Origin: Hyphomicrobium sp. | GTDB taxonomy: Bacteria; Pseudomonadota; Alphaproteobacteria; Rhizobiales; Hyphomicrobiaceae | Assembly: GCA_025927515.1 (NCBI GenBank) | Contig: JAICLG010000127.1 | Span: 1-8,359 of the forward strand | DNA: 8,359 bases | Direction: 5' to 3' | Part shown: in pieces, positions 7,348 through 8,359 of the stretch | Layout of the letters: the number at the start of each line of letters is the position of its first letter | Position numbering within the stretch: position 1 is the first letter of the stretch | The notes under the pieces: generated by a model | The model's database searches: none | What the model was told of the DNA's origin: nothing | The model's input: only the letters and a program-made list of their open reading frames with translations | Position numbers and translations under genes: made by a program

Positions 7348-7372
7348 GGAAAGGTGCCTCTGCCCTCTCGTT
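7348..7372 (+). promoter_or_regulatory. Probable EcfG-type promoter (one mismatch) of the short-chain dehydrogenase gene
   Basis: GGAAA (7348-7352; consensus GGAAC) is followed after 16 bases by CGTT (7369-7372). A second CGTT at 7373-7376 would give a spacer of 20 bases, outside the norm. The -10 starts 35 bases before the ATG at 7404. It lies in the 112-base gap after the small membrane protein, so the dehydrogenase gene may have its own promoter as well as read-through. Confidence 0.5.
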
Positions 7373-7403
7373 CGTTCTTTACGCAGAATAAGGAACGGAC
7401 CGA

Positions 7404-8224
7404 ATGGCAACCTCAAAACGACCTTCCAGCGAGCAACGCCCGTTGGCCGTTGTAATTGGCGCATCTACTGGAATCGGCTACGAGCTCGCTCGATGTTGCG
7501 CCCGAGCGGAGTTCGATCTTGTCATCGCGGCAGACGAGCCCAAAATCCACGATGCAGCAGACGACATTCGCAGTCACGGCGTCGACGTCATCGCCGTTGA
7601 AGCCGATCTCGCGACGCCGGAAGGTGTCGGAAACTTTATGATGCCGTCAAAGGCAGACGCGTTTCGGCGCTTCTTGCAAATGCAGGCCGCGGTCTCGGCA
7701 ACGGATTTCTCGATCAAAAGTTTGTCGATGTAAAGCATGTGATCGACACCAACATCACCGGCACGCTTGATCTCATTCAGCGCGTCGGCCGCGACATGAG
7801 AAACTATGGCGATGGAAAGATCCTGATCACGGGTTCGATTGCGAGCTTCATGCCCGGCACCTTCCAAGCTGTTTACAACGCCTCAAAATCCTTCCTCGAT
7901 TCATTTTCATTTGCGCTCCGTGCGGAACTGAAAGACACAGGCGTCACCGTGACGTGCCTTATGCCGGGCGCAACAGAGACGGACTTCTTCGAGCGCGCGG
8001 ATTTGATGGATACCAAGATCGGGCAGGAAAAGAAGGATGATCCTGCGATGGTCGCAAAGACCGGCTTCGACGCCATGATGAAGGGAGAAGGCGACGTCGT
8101 CAGCGGCTGGCACAATAAACTGCAATCGGCGATTGCCAACATTATACCCTCAGGCATTCTCGCCGAGCAGCATCGGAAAATGACCGAGCCAGGATCCGGC
8201 AAAAACGTGGGCGCGTCCCGCTAG
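7404..8224 (+). pseudogene. Short-chain dehydrogenase/reductase, broken by a one-base frameshift
   Basis: Classical SDR with a Rossmann fold. The first part, from ATG 7404 (AAGGA at 7390-7394 as ribosome binding site), reads normally through EADLATPEGVG (residue 76) and holds the cofactor motif GASTGIG (19-25). After base 7631 the family sequence continues in the -1 frame, from CTT at 7634: LYDAVKG, then LLANAGRG with the NAG motif, the N of DTNITG, SIASF with the catalytic Ser, and YNASK with the catalytic Tyr and Lys. It runs to TAG 8222-8224. Restoring one A to the AAA run at 7631-7633 gives 273 residues, a normal length, with S145, Y158 and K162. As it stands the product stops at 7733 after 109 residues, the last 33 out of frame, with no catalytic residues. 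The second half is well preserved, so the lesion is recent, a sequencing error, or less likely recoded; the sequence CGGAAAC before the shift is only a poor slippery site. Confidence 0.9.
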
Positions 8225-8241
8225 CCGGAGCGAAGGTTGAT

Positions 8242-8283
8242 CTCCCCGTCAATCGGGGAGGTTGCGCGATGCGACCTCCCTGA
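8242..8283 (+). terminator. Overlapping hairpins after the short-chain dehydrogenase gene; possible terminator or palindromic repeat
   Basis: Two mutually exclusive stems are visible. The first is CTCCCCG (8242-8248) with CGGGGAG (8254-8260) and a five-base loop. The second is GGGAGGTTGC (8256-8265) with GCGACCTCCC (8271-8280), ten pairs including one G-U, loop GCGAT, extendable by three pairs to 8253-8283. CCGTCA-like pairing to TGACGG (8281-8286) gives further alternatives. There is no T tract, so it is not a standard intrinsic terminator. Position 18 bases after the stop codon fits a transcript-end structure or a dispersed intergenic palindrome. Confidence 0.45.
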
Positions 8284-8327
8284 CGGCCATCGCAGGGGAG
8301 CAACGGCGACGACGACAATGCCATCGC

Positions 8328-8353
8328 GGAACAGTTCGTAGCACTGGCGCGTT
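8328..8353 (+). promoter_or_regulatory. EcfG-type promoter pointing out of the right edge
   Basis: GGAAC (8328-8332), 17 bases, then CGTT (8350-8353): an exact consensus match, six bases before the window ends. No gene in the window can be served by it, so it predicts a plus-strand stress-regulated gene starting shortly after 8359. Confidence 0.65.
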
Positions 8354-8359
8354 GCGTAG

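Noticed and set aside
7628..7634. Programmed -1 frameshift signal CGGAAAC in the SDR gene
   Set aside because: The first tRNA would mispair after slipping, no family member is known to me to need recoding, and a lost A in a homopolymer explains the data more simply.
7739..8224. Separate gene starting at GTG 7739 for the second half of the SDR
   Set aside because: The family sequence continues without a gap upstream of 7739 in the same frame back to 7634, so this is the tail of the frameshifted gene, not an independent start.

Overview
The window most likely comes from an alphaproteobacterium, probably of the order Hyphomicrobiales (Rhizobiales). The protein families point that way, and so do repeated copies of the GGAAC-N16/17-CGTT promoter that the alphaproteobacterial general-stress sigma factor EcfG uses. 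No rRNA, tRNA, CRISPR array, insertion sequence or complete mobile element was seen. All reading was done by eye, with no database search.

Left part, minus strand (1-3118): a two-gene operon, glgE followed by treS. The genes overlap by four bases (GTGA), and treS runs off the left edge. Together they convert between trehalose, maltose and alpha-glucan: TreS interconverts trehalose and maltose, and GlgE extends glucans from maltose-1-phosphate. An exact EcfG-type promoter lies just upstream of glgE. Middle part, plus strand (3358-4661): a small membrane protein and a YihY/BrkB-family membrane protein, also joined by a GTGA overlap, behind a near-match EcfG promoter. A small uncharacterised protein follows (4863-5177), with an exact EcfG match about 150 bases upstream. 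A 386-base gap (5178-5563) holds no convincing gene but contains another exact EcfG promoter.

Right part, plus strand (5564-8224): a zinc-dependent alcohol dehydrogenase with a very strong ribosome binding site, a small membrane protein of the type often labelled 'cyclase/dehydrase', and a short-chain dehydrogenase/reductase. The SDR reading frame is broken by an apparent one-base deletion near 7631-7633. The window ends with overlapping hairpins (8242-8283) and a further exact EcfG promoter (8328-8353) that points out of the right edge.

The main result is this promoter pattern. Four exact and two one-mismatch matches to the EcfG consensus all fall in intergenic DNA, each pointing at an annotated gene or transcription unit or out of the window. 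Chance alone would give about 0.13 exact matches in a window this size. I read the locus as a compact general-stress-response island: trehalose/glucan metabolism, envelope proteins and oxidoreductases under one regulator. Six of the eight genes use a GTG start, so simple ATG-based gene calling would misplace or miss several of them.
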